Shown here: positions 62,245-64,000 of the stretch, in pieces
How positions within the stretch are numbered: the first letter of the stretch is position 1
Layout: every line of letters begins with the position of its first letter
Assembly (NCBI RefSeq): GCF_964199755.1
Contig: NC_133918.1
Span: forward strand, 2,480,001 to 2,544,000
Source: Larus michahellis
Lineage: Eukaryota > Chordata > Aves > Charadriiformes > Laridae
Direction: 5' to 3'
DNA: 64,000 nucleotides
Notes under the pieces: generated by a model
What the model was told of the DNA's origin: nothing
Databases searched by the model: none
Seen by the model: the letters and a program-made list of their open reading frames with translations, nothing else
Translations under genes and position numbers: made by a program

Positions 62245-64000
62245 GTGAGTAGGGATTTGTCCTTTACCAGAATTTTTAAGCGTGCTGCTTAAATCCCTGC
62301 ATGAAAAAGATGTTGAAAAATATTCCCTCAGATAAGGTAGAGATTGGCAAATACTTAGGCTGGGGTGTTTCTCAAATAAAACTCTTTTTTGAATATCCTA
62401 TCAGTATTAATCGTTACTACTGCCTGGTTTACCTCCTATTTCAGATGCGCAGTTCTATTTAGATTTATCTGCAGGCAGAGTTAACTAAAAGTCAGAGTTT
62501 AAGGTTATGGTCTCGTTCGTCCCTTGCGGTGATGTTTATGGAACTAGAGTATAGTAGACGTAGATACACTTTCTACCTGCTTATGGTAATGTAATTTTTG
62601 ACCATGATCTTAATTCAGAAAAGGATGAAATAATTTCAGTTTTGTTTCTGAAAAAAAAAAGTATTAAAATGTAAATTAAAAAACCCTATTCCTGACATGG
62701 CCTGTAAGAAATGTGCTATTGGCTAAAGCTCAAAATATAACCACATGCCGCTAAACCTGAATAAGTTGTGTTGTAAAATATAAAACAAATTATGTTTTTG
62801 TGCTACTATTTTTAAAAGCTGTCTAAATATTTTTTTCCTTTTTACAACGAAGAACATTCCTCATCCTCTGTCTTCTACAAATTGTTTTCCAAAAGAAGGC
62901 AAAAAAAAAAAAAAGTAGGAGGGGAAAGACATGACTTAAATCCAAACTCTTGCTACATTTTACTTGTATATTTTGTATTTGCTATAAGGAAGCCATGTAT
63001 CTTCTAATAGAATTCACAGGATAATATCACATGAATTTTTGAACTGCTTCCTACTGACCACTTCAAGAAAGATTTGTTTTACTAGAATAAATCTTCTAGG
63101 GACAATTTGTATTATGATTTAATCAGCACTGTGATACAATAAGTATTGATGTGTTTATTTCAGAAAGGATTTTTTTGCAAAAGATTCCCAGTAAAAGAGT
63201 TTATTGGGGAAGCGTTAATTCAAGTTACTCTGCAAAGATCTTTTCCAGATTGATTAAATGTTTGTAGGTTGTGCATTAGGAAGAAGCAGCTCCTCTCCAC
63301 TGTTAGCCTTATACCTGAAGTGCATCAGTGTGTAGCGAGCCCATCATTTCTGTACCAGATACGTGGCCCTCACTGCGAGCCCCTGTAACCTGCTGAGCTC
63401 TGTTACGTCCTGAGTGTCTCGCACTTCATTATTTCTTAGGTGACATCCATCCCCTTGGGACTCGCCATGCAGCTGTAAGCCGATAGCGCTGGTTAGACTG
63501 TTCCGTGAAACCGCAAACTGTGGTTGCGGTTCTGCAGCGTCTGCTGCAGTCCTGTCCTGCCCCCACCAAGCTTTGTGTGCTTCTGTGTCCTCTCTTGCAC
63601 CAGCTCTTGTGTCTCTTGGATGCTTGACAGAGGTATTTGAGTGCTAGCCCAGGAGGCGGGCAGGAATACTCAGTGTGATGGAGGGGGAACCATGGCAGCT
63701 GCCAGTCAGATCAGCTTAGGTTTCTGTGGAACTTGAAGCTTAAGGGTATAACTGCATAATGCATTGGCATCAGCAGAGAAGACTGAGTTCCTTTTCCACC
63801 CTGGGGGGTTCTTTTTGCTCCCAACCCTGCAGTTTGCTACTCCATCGTTTGTACTGGTACAGCTGTTTGTGGATCTGTGTGGTAAGCCACATCACTAAAG
63901 CGAATGAGCAGCTGGAGGTGGACTGGGGCCCGGAAACTCTTAAATCAGCTTTGCTGCTGCAGCCAACGTATTGTGCAACATGCTCCGAGGCTGCGACTCC
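62245..64000 (+). other. MLLT1 intron 6 (partial)
   Basis: From donor gtgagt to the window edge. AT-rich at first with an A-run near 62900, and GC content rises after 63.3 kb. The expected serine-rich exon 7 and the AHD exons are not present. Confidence 0.75.

Overview
This is a stretch of vertebrate nuclear genome, almost certainly from a bird. Three intron-bearing genes are readable, with GT-AG exon junctions that keep frame. The left third carries several CR1 LINE 3' ends of the avian type, ending in ATTCTATG-like octamers. The gene content (ACER1 followed by MLLT1 in the same direction) matches human 19p13.3. From general knowledge that block corresponds to a small GC-rich avian microchromosome such as chicken 28. 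The species cannot be named from the sequence alone.

Layout. At 1-3150 on the minus strand lie the first two coding exons of an ANP32-family gene, the avian gene usually called ANP32B. The rest of that gene lies off the left edge. Its CpG-island promoter is followed by two CTCF-like motifs, a 1.1-kb C-rich minisatellite (about 3436-4580) and a cluster of CR1 fragments to about 8690. A gene-free stretch follows to 19 kb. ACER1 (alkaline ceramidase 1) is complete on the plus strand in six coding exons from 19068 to 29261. It encodes 263 residues with the whole zinc and calcium site intact, and has a short 3'UTR with an ATTAAA poly(A) signal. From 29.7 to 41.2 kb there is no recognisable gene. 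That stretch has AT-rich unique sequence, a possible TATA promoter with a palindromic octamer near 39.1-39.3 kb, and small tandem duplications. A 1.1-kb purine-rich tandem array (41190-42340) sits just upstream of the MLLT1 CpG-island promoter. MLLT1 (ENL) coding exons 1-6 run from 43157 to 62244 on the plus strand, covering residues 1-364 with the complete YEATS domain. The C-terminal exons lie beyond the right edge.

How the genes relate. They are ordinary independent nuclear genes, not a co-regulated cassette. ANP32 is an acidic leucine-rich nuclear protein acting with chromatin and RNA. ACER1 is a membrane ceramidase of the ER/Golgi. MLLT1 is an acyl-lysine reader of the super elongation complex. 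I saw no prokaryotic system, CRISPR array, RNA gene or intact mobile element. The points most worth checking are the two kilobase-scale satellite arrays beside CpG-island promoters, an in-frame alternative acceptor in the last ACER1 exon that would split the zinc-binding histidines, the possible orphan promoter at 39 kb, and the location of the ANP32 gene beside ACER1-MLLT1.
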